Positions 17,434 to 26,404 of a stretch of DNA of 64,000 nt are shown in pieces (position 1 is the first letter of the stretch; the number at the start of each line of letters is the position of its first letter). The DNA lies in contig NZ_JAGSPJ010000006.1 in the NCBI RefSeq assembly GCF_018139545.1, forward strand, positions 340,678 to 404,677, read 5' to 3'. This DNA is from Affinundibacterium fentianense (lineage in GTDB: Bacteria; Pseudomonadota; Gammaproteobacteria; Burkholderiales; Burkholderiaceae_D). The notes below the pieces were generated by a model. The model saw nothing but the letters and a program-made list of their open reading frames with translations. It made no database searches and was not told the origin of the DNA. The position numbers and the translations under genes were made by a program.

Positions 17434-19488
17434 CTATTGCAATGGGAATGTGAAAGTAAAGCCTTCTGCTAGTGGTTCATTCAGCGTTGAGCGGAAACCG
17501 CCTTGGTCGCCTCCTTCAAAACGGATAGTCCCGCCGGGTGTATAACTGAGAAAATCGACGACAAAGGTTCTAAGGTCTGGCAGCCAATAGCTTGATTTCA
17601 CTATGTAGTTACCAGACATCACAAAATCAGGTCGCATATCGCGATCAAAGGTGATGCGAATGCTCGGCGCACTGCCGCTGGTAAAAGTTGGGCCACTAAT
17701 AATTTTGCTGTAGCCTGTGCTGTTGTTGTCTTCTTTCGGAAAGGTATAGCTGACTGACTCGCCCAAAGCTTCGTTTGCAGTCGAGCGGAAGCCGCTATTC
17801 GTGCCGCCTTCAAAGACAATTTTTCCACCTGGTGTAAAACTCGCTAAGCTGATAACAAACGTTTTTTTGTCGGCAGTCCAAGTATTCGACTTGGGAATAT
17901 AGTCACCCGTCACAGTAAATCCTGGACCCATTGTACGGTCAAAAGTGACACTGATTTGCGGATTGCTACCTCCCGTAAAAGTTGGGCCCTGAATGACTTT
18001 GGCGACACCGAGATTTCCCGGGTTATCACCTTGCGGAAAGCGATAGACAAACATGACTTTCATCGGAACGTTGTTGGTGCCAACAAAGCCGGGCGTGCCA
18101 TCAGCATTTGCACCCATTAGATTGATCGTGCCGCCCGCTACAAAATTGAGGAGCTCGACTACAAAGCTGCGTTTATCGGATTTCCAGTAGGCCTTTTTTA
18201 AGTTGAAGTTTCCGTCGAGTGCGTAGCTAGCGTTCATATCGCTATCAAATTGAAATTCCAAAATAGGGTTGGGGCCCTCAGTGAACTTCACGGGATTCGC
18301 AATCACAGGAGGATCCATTAAATGGGCTGGATCTTTTGGGAAATAGAAAGTCACATTCTCTTCCATCGGGATGTGATCAACCGAAGCGAAAGCCGGGTTG
18401 CCATCGGTACCGGTCCCATAGAAGATCACTTTGCTGTTCGGCGTGTACTTATTTATCTCCATAAAAAAGCTACGTTTATCGCTACGCCAACCGGTCTTTC
18501 CAAGTTCGTAGCTGCCCTCGGTTTGATAGCCCACATCCATGTCACGATCAAATGTGAGCTCTAACAAAGACGGGTTGCCAAGTGTGAAGCGAGGACTGCC
18601 AATTAATCGTGGTGCCAGACTATTTGGGTCAGCTGTTAGACCTATGCTTTTAAACAAGGCTTTTGCGGCGTCTGCCGAATTGGGTAAGACTGCCGCAGCG
18701 ATGGCCATCGTCTTGTTTAAGGATTCTTCGGGTTTGATATAGGTGATTCCTTCGCTTATGGCGAACTCGGCTGCCACTGCGTATTTGTTGTCTAATAGTC
18801 GTGGTACCCAACCGAACTCAACGTGATTATTGAAACTATGGGCGACATTCAGAATAGTTAAAATTAGACCGCCTTTACTAGTCTTTCCAGTATCGAGCTC
18901 ACCCGCCCAGTAATTCACGTCTTCCGCTGGTGGTGCCGTTGCGCCGAATCGTCCGAGTACGTTTTTGTAAATGATCCGGACAAAATCAGCATGGCTCATT
19001 TGTGCTGAATAACCTGTTTGCGCGCTGTACTGAATGGCAGCGTTGTAGAAAATATCTGCAATCTCAGGGATGGATTTGCCAGCGCGTTTTTCGTTGATCC
19101 AATACGCTAGCCCTTCGGCATCGGGGACGCGATTGAAAAAAGCGATATACAGTTCGACTAAAATTTTAAGATCGCTCTCGGCAATGCTCGTGCTAATGTC
19201 CTTGAGTGTGGTTGTTAATTTGACGTCAGTAAACTGGAAAGTAGTCGTCGCGAGCGGGTAGGAATTGATTTGTCCTGTTTTCTTATTCCGCAGTTGAAAT
19301 AGTGTCGAGGTTTTGACTAACTCAAAGTCACTCCGTAGGCCGTCTAAATTGATGGTTGTTGCGTTACTTGGGGCCGGCTGAAAACTGCGGCTCGACGATC
19401 CTATGTCGTCGTGGTTCCCACCGCATGCGCACATTAAACTGAAAAGAAAAAATGTTATGAATGCCCGCAGTGCATTGAATTGGTTCAT
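17434..19488 (-). CDS. Lipoprotein with DUF4214 and four Ig-like repeats
   Basis: This 684-aa protein begins with a lipoprotein-type leader ending MCACGG. A DUF4214 module at about residues 105-290 starts LVELYIAFFNRVPDAEGLAYW and is clearly homologous to the tail of the M10 protease at 10925-13753. Four repeats of about 90-95 aa then run to the C-terminus. Each has GxxPxxxxTFDRDM, a W-x-x-D-x-R-x-F strand, a PGGxIxFxG turn and a closing FTFP, reminiscent of bacterial Ig-like (SbsA/Big_5-type) domains. It is probably an outer-membrane or surface-exposed binding protein. Codon use is like the neighbours. It stands alone on the minus strand. Confidence 0.75.
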   Translation of the reverse strand: MNQFNALRAFITFFLFSLMCACGGNHDDIGSSSRSFQPAPSNATTINLDGLRSDFELVKTSTLFQLRNKKTGQINSYPLATTTFQFTDVKLTTTLKDISTSIAESDLKILVELYIAFFNRVPDAEGLAYWINEKRAGKSIPEIADIFYNAAIQYSAQTGYSAQMSHADFVRIIYKNVLGRFGATAPPAEDVNYWAGELDTGKTSKGGLILTILNVAHSFNNHVEFGWVPRLLDNKYAVAAEFAISEGITYIKPEESLNKTMAIAAAVLPNSADAAKALFKSIGLTADPNSLAPRLIGSPRFTLGNPSLLELTFDRDMDVGYQTEGSYELGKTGWRSDKRSFFMEINKYTPNSKVIFYGTGTDGNPAFASVDHIPMEENVTFYFPKDPAHLMDPPVIANPVKFTEGPNPILEFQFDSDMNASYALDGNFNLKKAYWKSDKRSFVVELLNFVAGGTINLMGANADGTPGFVGTNNVPMKVMFVYRFPQGDNPGNLGVAKVIQGPTFTGGSNPQISVTFDRTMGPGFTVTGDYIPKSNTWTADKKTFVISLASFTPGGKIVFEGGTNSGFRSTANEALGESVSYTFPKEDNNSTGYSKIISGPTFTSGSAPSIRITFDRDMRPDFVMSGNYIVKSSYWLPDLRTFVVDFLSYTPGGTIRFEGGDQGGFRSTLNEPLAEGFTFTFPLQ

Positions 19489-19700
19489 AGCGATGATGAT
19501 CGGTTAATTTGATGCGAAGGGAGAGACTGACTTGATCGTTAGAAAGTTATTTTCGGTATAGAAAATAATTCCAAGAAAGGCAATATACATGATTTTCTAA
19601 CATGCTTCTACTGCGATCGTGATCATTTGTTGTAGGCGTTGCTGGGGCGATTGAAAAGCATTCGAGTGCAACCATCAAATCTGTTGAGAGCCAATGTGTC

Positions 19701-19759
19701 ATAAAACAAAGCGCATCAATTCCCTTGAATTCTAAACGCGGAGAATTGATGGACGCTTT
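19701..19759 (-). terminator. Intrinsic terminator of the VWA gene
   Basis: The arms at 19708-19722 (AAAGCGCATCAATTC) and 19743-19759 pair over 15 bp with a two-base bulge and a 20-nt loop. Read on the minus strand, the hairpin is followed by a T-rich tract (TTTGTTTTA). It sits 23 bases after the stop of the minus-strand VWA lipoprotein gene. Confidence 0.7.
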
Positions 19760-19781
19760 ACCATGACAAACTTCCCTGTCT

Positions 19782-21629
19782 TTATGGGATTGATTGTGTG
19801 GTTCCGCTGTTTAAGGTTGGCGCTGTTGTATGACTCTGGCGAGAGTGATCGGCATTTGTAGGGTGGAGCGCTGCGGATAACTCGACTAAACGTATCCATT
19901 CAGCACGACGTCCAAAGTGATCGTGGTCTGCTGCCGACCGAGCCAGCGCCAGGATTTGTTCTGGTCCGAAATCCCCGATTAAACTGCTTCCGCGTAGCCA
20001 CTGTGCCCAAGCAGCCACAGCTGTGGCAAATCGAAAGTCTTGATCCGCCAGATTGATCGCCTTCACGGCTCGATCAGCAAGTATAGGTATTTCAATTAAT
20101 TCACTGCGATGTTCCCGAACTTGTTTATAGCGTAGTTTCAGCCACGCCAGTTCGTTCGCATTGCCGTCAGCGTGGTTTTCTTTGGCCTTCGTGTCATTGG
20201 CGCGATAGCGCAACGTGTCTCGATGTCCCTTTGCTCCTTTTAGACTGATTTCGTATAGGGCTGTCACGGTATGTCCCGCGCCAATATCTGCCGCGTCGAC
20301 TTGATCGTCATTGAATTGTTCGTGATTTAAGGCGCGTGCTTCATAGCCAATCAGGCGATACTCTTGCACCAGTGCGGGATTAAATTCTATTTGAAGCTTT
20401 AAATCCTGCGCAATGGTTGACAGCGTCGAAGTGAATTCATTGACAAGAACCTTGTGTGCTTCTTGGAGGCTATCGAGATAGTGGTAGCTGCCGTCACCAT
20501 TGTCGGCAAGTTTTTTCATGAGTGCTTCATTGTAGTTGTCGTCGCCGACGCCCAATGTGCTTAGACTAATGCCTGTTTTGCGCTCCCGTTCGACCAGTGC
20601 CTTGAGCTCATCCTGATTGGTGACACCGATATTGAGATCACCGTCGGTCGCCAATAGGACGCGATTAATCCCGTTTGGAATGTAGGCTGAGTGCGCCTGT
20701 GCATAGGCTAATTTGATTCCCGCTGCGCCATTGGTTCCCCCGCCAGCGCTGAGTTGATCGATTGCGAGCTTAATTTGGTGTTTTTGATCGCCCGGTGTTG
20801 CTGCTAATGCGAGCCGAGTTCCATTGGCATAAGTCACCAAGCTGACGCGATCTTGTGGACGTAATTGTGCCGTTAGTAATTTGAGCGCACTCTTGATTAA
20901 AGGTAAGCGTTCTGATGATGCCATCGAGCCCGAGACGTCCACTAAGAAGACGAGGTTTGCGGACGGCAGGCTTTCTTTGGCAAGATCTTTACCTTTGATG
21001 GCGATTCGTACAAGTTGATGCGCGGAATTCCATGGCGAAAGACTTAATTGGGTGTGTACGCTAAAAGGGTGCGGCGCATCTTTGCTTGGTAACGCGTAGT
21101 TATAAGAGAAATAGTTGATTAATTCTTCGGCGCGGACGGCATCGGGTGGAGGCAGCTGACCTTGCTGGATGAATCGTCGGACATTGGCATAACTGCCAGT
21201 ATCGACGTCTGCACTAAAAGTGGAAAGTGGCTCTTCGCTAACCAGTTTCCAGTTATTTTCTTTGTAGCTTGGATACTTCGCCGTACTGGAAGTTGGGTAC
21301 TGATGGGAATCGAAGTCAGCCTTCACTTTTGCCATTGCGTTCGTTGGGTTTGGCGAGCCGCTTGGCGGAATATACGGTGGCGGTGCTACCGGCATCTCCA
21401 TAGCAAGTTCCATTGGGCTTTGCAATGCAATTGGGGAGGGTGGCGATTCAGTGATTGTCTTTGCATGGATGATGATGTCTGACTCGGTACTAGGATTGGA
21501 TTGCGTCTCGTGCGCCGTGTCTATTTTGCTCGAGAAACTGCAGGCGTTGACGGCCAGCCCAATTAGGCATACCCAAGCGAAACGCGCTGCTAACTTTGCT
21601 TGATCGATGTGAGATGTGAGAGATTGCAT
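19782..21629 (-). CDS. VWA domain lipoprotein, YfbK-type
   Basis: This 615-aa lipoprotein has a lipobox AVNAC at Cys30, then a Pro-rich linker (residues 70-95). The von Willebrand N-terminal extension follows (TFSADVDTGSYANVRRFI), then the VWA domain with MIDAS motif DVSGS at 231-235. A DUF3520-type C-terminal region has DQDFRFATAVAAWAQWLRGS near residue 550. It belongs to the YfbK family of periplasmic VWA proteins, whose ligand is unknown. The ATG at 21629 is chosen over an upstream in-frame start because AAGGAAA lies seven bases before it. It sits 54 bases behind the TonB gene on the same strand, suggesting one operon. Confidence 0.86.
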   Translation of the reverse strand: MQSLTSHIDQAKLAARFAWVCLIGLAVNACSFSSKIDTAHETQSNPSTESDIIIHAKTITESPPSPIALQSPMELAMEMPVAPPPYIPPSGSPNPTNAMAKVKADFDSHQYPTSSTAKYPSYKENNWKLVSEEPLSTFSADVDTGSYANVRRFIQQGQLPPPDAVRAEELINYFSYNYALPSKDAPHPFSVHTQLSLSPWNSAHQLVRIAIKGKDLAKESLPSANLVFLVDVSGSMASSERLPLIKSALKLLTAQLRPQDRVSLVTYANGTRLALAATPGDQKHQIKLAIDQLSAGGGTNGAAGIKLAYAQAHSAYIPNGINRVLLATDGDLNIGVTNQDELKALVERERKTGISLSTLGVGDDNYNEALMKKLADNGDGSYHYLDSLQEAHKVLVNEFTSTLSTIAQDLKLQIEFNPALVQEYRLIGYEARALNHEQFNDDQVDAADIGAGHTVTALYEISLKGAKGHRDTLRYRANDTKAKENHADGNANELAWLKLRYKQVREHRSELIEIPILADRAVKAINLADQDFRFATAVAAWAQWLRGSSLIGDFGPEQILALARSAADHDHFGRRAEWIRLVELSAALHPTNADHSRQSHTTAPTLNSGTTQSIP

Positions 21630-21683
21630 GGTGATTTCCTTGTGAAGTAATGCTTGCAAATTGATGGCAATACCTATTCGCAC

Positions 21684-22340
21684 TTATGGTTGGTCAAGGG
21701 TCCAAACATATTGAAGTTTTGCCCAAGATTTTTCAGGGATGCCATCGACGCTACCGGGCTTGAATTGACATAAACTCAAGCCTTGAATTGCGGCTTTATC
21801 GAGAACGCGCGAGCCGCTCGATTTTTCAACCTTGCCTTCCAAAACCCGACCGTCTGCACCAATTAGCATCGCAAGGTGCACGATGCCTTCTTCACCATTG
21901 CGGATAGAACTCGATGGGTAGTCAGGCTTAGCACAAGCATGCGCATCGACTTGTGCGGCAATACGAATGGGCGCGCGTGGCGCGATGACGTCGGTTTTGC
22001 CTGTCATTAACTCAGTAGTGCCACCTGAGCCAGTTTCTATTTGTTCACCCGGATCGCGCCTCTCGGTCGTGATGCTGGGACCGGAATTGATTTGTGTTAG
22101 TGGTGGCGGTTCGATCAAAGTCGGCAAAGGCATCGTTTTTGGTGGTTCTCGCAGGGGCTCGGGCGCAGGTTGCGGCGGCATAGGCTCGATTGTTGCGAGT
22201 TCGATAATGCGCGCTTGTCGAAAATCGATGACATTGGTTGCCTGTAAACCGAGACCAATCGCTGCGGCGTGCAGCAATGCAGCAACCGTCAGTGAGGTCA
22301 GTTTTCTTTTGGGAATTTGTTCATAGCTTTGCGTAGTCAT
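21684..22340 (-). CDS. Energy transducer TonB-type protein
   Basis: This 218-aa protein has one N-terminal membrane helix (about residues 14-32), a periplasmic Pro/Glu-rich spacer (PPQPAPEPLREPPKTMPLP) and a C-terminal TonB fold (about 135-218). The fold's hallmarks are CAKPDYPSSSIRNGEEGIV and VLDKAAIQGLSLCQFKPG. Its role is to pass proton-motive energy from an ExbBD complex to outer-membrane receptors; no exbBD lies here. The start at 22340 is set by AAGGAG eight bases upstream; the frame extends further without one. It is followed by the VWA lipoprotein gene, so a role tied to that protein rather than to iron uptake is possible. Confidence 0.85.
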   Translation of the reverse strand: MTTQSYEQIPKRKLTSLTVAALLHAAAIGLGLQATNVIDFRQARIIELATIEPMPPQPAPEPLREPPKTMPLPTLIEPPPLTQINSGPSITTERRDPGEQIETGSGGTTELMTGKTDVIAPRAPIRIAAQVDAHACAKPDYPSSSIRNGEEGIVHLAMLIGADGRVLEGKVEKSSGSRVLDKAAIQGLSLCQFKPGSVDGIPEKSWAKLQYVWTLDQP

Positions 22341-22458
22341 CTTGTGCTCCTTAGTAGATAGGGATCTGGCGACCAAACAGACTTCACAATGAAGGAATAC
22401 ATGGGGCCTACGAGGGGCTGTACACATCATCGATTTGCGTGTTTGTGGAATCATGTTA

Positions 22459-22473
22459 TGCTAGTAACTAGCA
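22459..22473. promoter_or_regulatory. Palindrome TGCTAG-TAA-CTAGCA
   Basis: A perfect inverted repeat with 6-bp arms and a 3-base centre lies about 120 bases upstream of the minus-strand TonB start. It shares the half-site TTACTAG with the palindrome at 22679. It could bind the LuxR-type response regulator encoded next door. Confidence 0.5.
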
Positions 22474-22678
22474 AAAATAAAGGAATATTTTTTATTTTTA
22501 ATTGCTTTTAAATGACATTAATAGTTGCTATTAAAATTTATCCTTCTAAAACAATGACTTGAATTGCAATGCGATCACTCCACTTTGCGTGTCGTTTTGT
22601 ATGAAATGTCGCTCTTGATAAGTTTTTGGTTCATTGGTGATTGAGTGATTTCAGTTGATTGTGAACATACAATTGCTA

Positions 22679-22690
22679 TTTACTAGTAAA
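22679..22690. promoter_or_regulatory. Palindrome TTTACTAGTAAA
   Basis: A perfect 12-bp palindrome lies 116 bases upstream of the response-regulator start and shares the TTACTAG half-site with the palindrome at 22459. A pair of related sites in one divergent spacer suggests a common regulator; direct evidence is lacking. Confidence 0.5.
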
Positions 22691-22805
22691 ATTGTGGTGA
22701 GCGTAGAGCATGAGATCAAGCTGGGCTAAACGAGTCGGATTCATAGCGATTCGCCTGACTGGGTTGCTTACGTGGGAATGAAGGACTTTTAATAGAGAAG
22801 AGTGT

Positions 22806-23447
22806 ATGAGCCAGATGATTCGAGTCTTATTAGCCGATGATCACCCTATTGTGATGACAGGTTTTGCGATGTCACTCAGTGCCGAGGGTGTCAATGTGGT
22901 CGGGCAGGCGAAAACTCCGCAGGAGGCTGTGCAGCAATTTGAGGCATTGCGCCCTGATGTCGTGGTTTTGGATATTCGTTTTGGCGCAGAGATGACAGGC
23001 CTTGATGCGGCACGACAAATCATGGAAAAGCATCGCGAAGCCCAGATCGTGTTTTTGAGTCAATTCGATCAAGATGCTTTGATCAAAGAGACTTATCGGC
23101 TTGGCGCAAAAGCGTTCGTGACCAAGGATTGTGATCCAGCAGAATTGGCGGTTGCGGTACATCGAGCGAGCCAAGGAGAACTGTATTTCATGCCGCATAT
23201 CGCTGAACGCTTAGCAAACCTGTCGGTGCGCGGCGATGCCTCACCGCAAACCTTGTTAGATGAGCGTAGCTTAGCGATTTTTAAGTTGATGGCAGAAGGA
23301 CTAACCAATGTCGAAATTGCAGAGAAACTCGATCTCTCGCAAAAAACGATTAGCAATATCAGTCAAGCAGTGAAAGAAAAATTAGGAATCCATCGTCCTG
23401 CATTAATCACCAAGCTTGCTGTTAAACATGGCCTGATCGAGCCTTAG
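22806..23447 (+). CDS. NarL/FixJ-family response regulator
   Basis: This 213-aa regulator has an N-terminal receiver domain with the acidic pair Asp11/Asp12, phospho-acceptor Asp56 (VVVLDIRFG) and Lys in VTKDCDPAEL. The C-terminal LuxR-type helix-turn-helix (about residues 150-208) has LMAEGLTNVEIAEKLDLS followed by QKTISNISQAVKEKLGI. The receiver is phosphorylated by a HisKA_3 kinase, here the next gene five bases downstream. It probably binds DNA as a dimer, and the two TTACTAG palindromes upstream are candidate sites. Length is normal. Divergence from the TonB/VWA genes makes those plausible targets. Confidence 0.93.
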   Translation: MSQMIRVLLADDHPIVMTGFAMSLSAEGVNVVGQAKTPQEAVQQFEALRPDVVVLDIRFGAEMTGLDAARQIMEKHREAQIVFLSQFDQDALIKETYRLGAKAFVTKDCDPAELAVAVHRASQGELYFMPHIAERLANLSVRGDASPQTLLDERSLAIFKLMAEGLTNVEIAEKLDLSQKTISNISQAVKEKLGIHRPALITKLAVKHGLIEP

Positions 23448-23452
23448 GTAAT

Positions 23453-24976
23453 ATGCATACTGACACCCAACAAGCTTCATGGCACCGTTTTTTTTGGTTT
23501 CTAAGATGGCGTAGCTGGAGCATCCGTACGCGATTGATGGTGATCGCCGTATTTCCAGTCTTTTATCTGTTTTTTTCTTTACTCTCTTATTCCTATTTCG
23601 CGCGCTTGAGAGAAGTCGAAGATGAGTTGAATGCTCGCGCAAAAACCATCACCACGGCGCTTGCAGACGGTGTTGAATACAATTTGATCGCTGGAAATGT
23701 ACAGGGTATCAAGCAAATGATCTATGGCGTCATTCAATCGGATCAGAATGTCTATCGGATTGATATTGTGGACGCCAATAAGGTCGAGATGAGTCACGTT
23801 GAAAATGCGGGGCGGGCAAAGCCAGAAGTGAAATTTGTCGAGCTGCCCGTTAAGCGTCACATGGTTTGGGTGAATTTACATACCGAGAATCACGAACGGT
23901 ATGAGCTTGCCCAAAGCAAGGAAAAAGCCCAAACGATTCTGGGGTATGTTCGTGTAACCATGACGAGAACCTATTTGCTCGATAAGCAGCGCTATCGATT
24001 CTCGATCGAATTATTGATGTCTTTGCTCGCGCTCGCTGCAAGCGGATGTTTGGCATGGTATTTGTCTAAGGGATTGACTAGTCCTTTGCATGCAGCAATT
24101 GAGGCTCTGAAGGATATCAGTGCGGGACGCACAAACACCCAAATTCCGCTGACGCATGGGGGGGAGGTCGGTGAGTTACAGCGTTCCTTGAATGAGATGG
24201 CTCGCAGCTTGCATCAGTCGCAGACACTGCTAGAGGATACGGTTGTCGAGCGCACCAAAGAGCTCACCGAATCTCGCAATCAAGCACTCAAAGCAGACGC
24301 GGAAAAGCGACGCTTAATTCATAAGGTTAACGCGATAGTTGAAAATGAACGACAAAGTATTGCTGTGGAAATTCACGATGAACTGAATGCTTCGTTGATC
24401 GCGGTGCGACTAGAGGCAGAGCGCATTGCAAAAATGGCGAGTCGAGTCGAAGTAAATGGTGACCACGCACCAATTTTCTTAGAAATACAAGAGCGGGCAA
24501 AATCAGTTGTTAAACTGGCGCTAGATCTGTATGCCAATGGGCGCAATTTGGTTCGCCGCCTACGACCTGAAGTTCTCGATATGTTGGGATTAGAAGGCGC
24601 AATTGAAGAGATGCTGCGCCTATATAATGCTGGACATGAGGCCTGTCATTTTGAATTCACCACAGAAGGTGAATTGACGCAATTAGACGCAGATTTGGCA
24701 ATTTCCGTATATCGGATTGTGCAAGAGGCTTGTTCGAATATTTTAAAGCATGCTGAGGCTACCCAAGTTTCAATAAAACTGACTCGATGTTTCGAGCCCA
24801 CGCAGTTATGTATTGAGATAAAAGACAATGGAGTTGGTTTCGATCCAGAGCAGGCCGTCGCTGGAATCGGTATTTCGGGCATGCGCGAACGGGTTTTGGC
24901 ATGGGGTGGCGAATTTCAATTGCGTAGTGAAGTTGGGCAAGGAACCGAGATTCGGATCTCCTTGCCTGCAACTTAA
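23453..24976 (+). CDS. Sensor histidine kinase, HisKA_3 type
   Basis: This 507-aa inner-membrane kinase has membrane helices at about 28-48 and 185-203. They flank a periplasmic sensor of about 135 residues rich in DIVDANKVEMSH-type PAS-like strands. A HAMP domain (about 204-260), a short coiled coil and the HisKA_3 dimerisation domain with phospho-acceptor His308 (VEIHDELNAS) follow. The ATPase domain ends in DNGVGFDPEQ and GISGMRERVLAWGG. The kinase is of the NarX/UhpB class that pairs with LuxR-type regulators. It begins five bases after the regulator stop, so the two are co-transcribed. The stimulus is not deducible from the sensor. Confidence 0.92.
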   Translation: MHTDTQQASWHRFFWFLRWRSWSIRTRLMVIAVFPVFYLFFSLLSYSYFARLREVEDELNARAKTITTALADGVEYNLIAGNVQGIKQMIYGVIQSDQNVYRIDIVDANKVEMSHVENAGRAKPEVKFVELPVKRHMVWVNLHTENHERYELAQSKEKAQTILGYVRVTMTRTYLLDKQRYRFSIELLMSLLALAASGCLAWYLSKGLTSPLHAAIEALKDISAGRTNTQIPLTHGGEVGELQRSLNEMARSLHQSQTLLEDTVVERTKELTESRNQALKADAEKRRLIHKVNAIVENERQSIAVEIHDELNASLIAVRLEAERIAKMASRVEVNGDHAPIFLEIQERAKSVVKLALDLYANGRNLVRRLRPEVLDMLGLEGAIEEMLRLYNAGHEACHFEFTTEGELTQLDADLAISVYRIVQEACSNILKHAEATQVSIKLTRCFEPTQLCIEIKDNGVGFDPEQAVAGIGISGMRERVLAWGGEFQLRSEVGQGTEIRISLPAT

Positions 24977-25066
24977 GACCCACTCCTTAGAGTTTTGATT
25001 AGCGACCGCGCGCGCACATGGCTAATGATGTGCTCGTTCACCTCTACTTCGATGGGGACTATTTTT

Positions 25067-26038
25067 CTAGTGTGATTGTCTGACATCTTGAGAATACAGC
25101 GCCGTCGGACTTAAGTTTGGTTTCGTTTTGCGCATCCACTGTATCGTCAAATGGAATAGGGTAAAAATTAGGCATAACACGAGGAGAAATTTTGTTGTCT
25201 TGTCGCTGACCTCGCTTAGTAATATTGGCCCATCAACAATAGTCCAAAGAATGACGCTTGATGTCAGCAAACTCAAGGTCAACTCGAATTGACGGAGTCG
25301 ATTGCTCCATCGACCTTGTATCATGACGGCGATGAAAAACGGGACATTCAGCGTGATAAGAATGAATAGTGGACCTGCTTGGCGTTGCAGAAAAGACTCG
25401 CTGTAGGTTAAGGCGGCGTAAGCCGCGGGTGCTGCTTTGCCATTCCAAAAGAAATCCAATATCCAAGTAGGTTGGATCAAAATGATGATCCCGCAAAGCA
25501 TGCCGACAATGGCGAAAGCAAGACTAAGGCGCCCGCCGACGATGCGATCTGGGTCACTTGGTTTCCAGTTGGACGACCGAGGCCAACGTTTTTTGACCCA
25601 AGACGCGATGGCAAAACTGGTAACTAGTGCGCCTGGCCACCACAGTGAAGGAATGACCGTTCCGCCCCACCATTTAACGAGTAGTTGCAACACATTGTTT
25701 GGCGCTGAACTTAATTGTTGCCAACTTGTTAGGAGTCCTAGTGACCAAATGATCAGCAATCCAATGATGCTTAGGCGGATGAAACGGGGGCCATCGCTTG
25801 GTTCAATGACTGTGAAGTTGGGGCGATATCGGGCGGCAACCTCGTGAGGATGACCAAATTCGCGGAGTAAATTCATCACGGCTGTGGTGTCGGAAAGGTC
25901 GACGGCGCCTTCGGTTTTCGCGTGGTGTTCTTCCTGCAAAAGCACGCGAAGTTCAAACGCGACATCATTGCGCATGCCGCGCGGTAGATGCGCTGCGACG
26001 TCGCGGACATAAGATTCAATTATTTGATTCGGATTCAT
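25067..26038 (-). CDS. HAAS-type membrane protein paired with PadR regulator
   Basis: This 323-aa inner-membrane protein has an N-terminal helical domain (residues 1-80, ESYVRDVAAHLPRGMRNDVAFEL) of the HAAS or permease-prefix kind. About six membrane helices follow between 85 and 300. Proteins of this build are commonly encoded with PadR-family repressors and are presumed targets or modulators; no transport activity is demonstrated by the sequence. The PadR stop codon TAA is immediately followed by this gene's ATG, so the two are translationally coupled. It is the second gene of a two-gene minus-strand operon and converges on the histidine kinase gene. Confidence 0.75.
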   Translation of the reverse strand: MNPNQIIESYVRDVAAHLPRGMRNDVAFELRVLLQEEHHAKTEGAVDLSDTTAVMNLLREFGHPHEVAARYRPNFTVIEPSDGPRFIRLSIIGLLIIWSLGLLTSWQQLSSAPNNVLQLLVKWWGGTVIPSLWWPGALVTSFAIASWVKKRWPRSSNWKPSDPDRIVGGRLSLAFAIVGMLCGIIILIQPTWILDFFWNGKAAPAAYAALTYSESFLQRQAGPLFILITLNVPFFIAVMIQGRWSNRLRQFELTLSLLTSSVILWTIVDGPILLSEVSDKTTKFLLVLCLIFTLFHLTIQWMRKTKPNLSPTALYSQDVRQSH

Positions 26039-26374
26039 TTAAACTTCCTTTAACAATCGTCCCATCACCTCATTCATGGAATGCCATGAAGAGCTGAGCT
26101 GATCGAGTAATCGCTGGCCATCCTCATTTAATGCGTAATAGCGACGCGGTGGCCCTCCGTCAATTCTCCACTCACTTTTGAGTAAGCCTTGTGTCTCCAA
26201 ACGTCGCAGCAAGGGATAAAGCGTGCCTTCTTCGATGTTCATCCCTTGGCTTGTCAATGCTTGTCTTAACTCGTAACCGTAACGAGGCTCGCGGAGTTGA
26301 GACAACGTCGCCAGGACGACGACACCGCGCCTTAATTCAAGTTCGAGTTTGTTAAAATGATCTGTTGTACCCAT
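26039..26374 (-). CDS. PadR family transcriptional regulator
   Basis: This 111-aa cytoplasmic repressor has a winged helix at about residues 12-85 (RRGVVVLATLSQLREPRYGYELRQ, with EEGTLYPLLRRLETQGLL as recognition helix and wing region). A short C-terminal helix serves for dimerisation. The family responds to small phenolic or drug-like ligands or to membrane stress. The ATG at 26374 (MGTTDHF) is preferred: an earlier in-frame ATG at 26410 would put the likely operator palindrome at 26386-26404 inside the gene. The stop abuts the start of the membrane-protein gene. Autoregulation through that palindrome is likely. Confidence 0.88.
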   Translation of the reverse strand: MGTTDHFNKLELELRRGVVVLATLSQLREPRYGYELRQALTSQGMNIEEGTLYPLLRRLETQGLLKSEWRIDGGPPRRYYALNEDGQRLLDQLSSSWHSMNEVMGRLLKEV

Positions 26375-26385
26375 GTGGTGCACTG

Positions 26386-26404
26386 TACTGTGTGTTGCAC
26401 AGTA
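26386..26404. promoter_or_regulatory. Probable PadR operator
   Basis: TACTGTG-TGTTG-CACAGTA is a perfect inverted repeat (7-bp arms, 5-base centre) centred about 20 bases upstream of the PadR start on the minus strand. An extra GTGCACTGTAC segment borders it. Position and shape fit an autoregulatory operator. Confidence 0.6.

Larger units (their letters stand above)
22341..22805. other. Divergent regulatory region between tonB/VWA and two-component genes
   Basis: This AT-rich spacer of 465 bases carries promoters in both directions. Two perfect palindromes with the shared core CTAGTAA/TTACTAG are the main landmarks (see the separate sites at 22459 and 22679). No other gene is visible. Confidence 0.5.
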
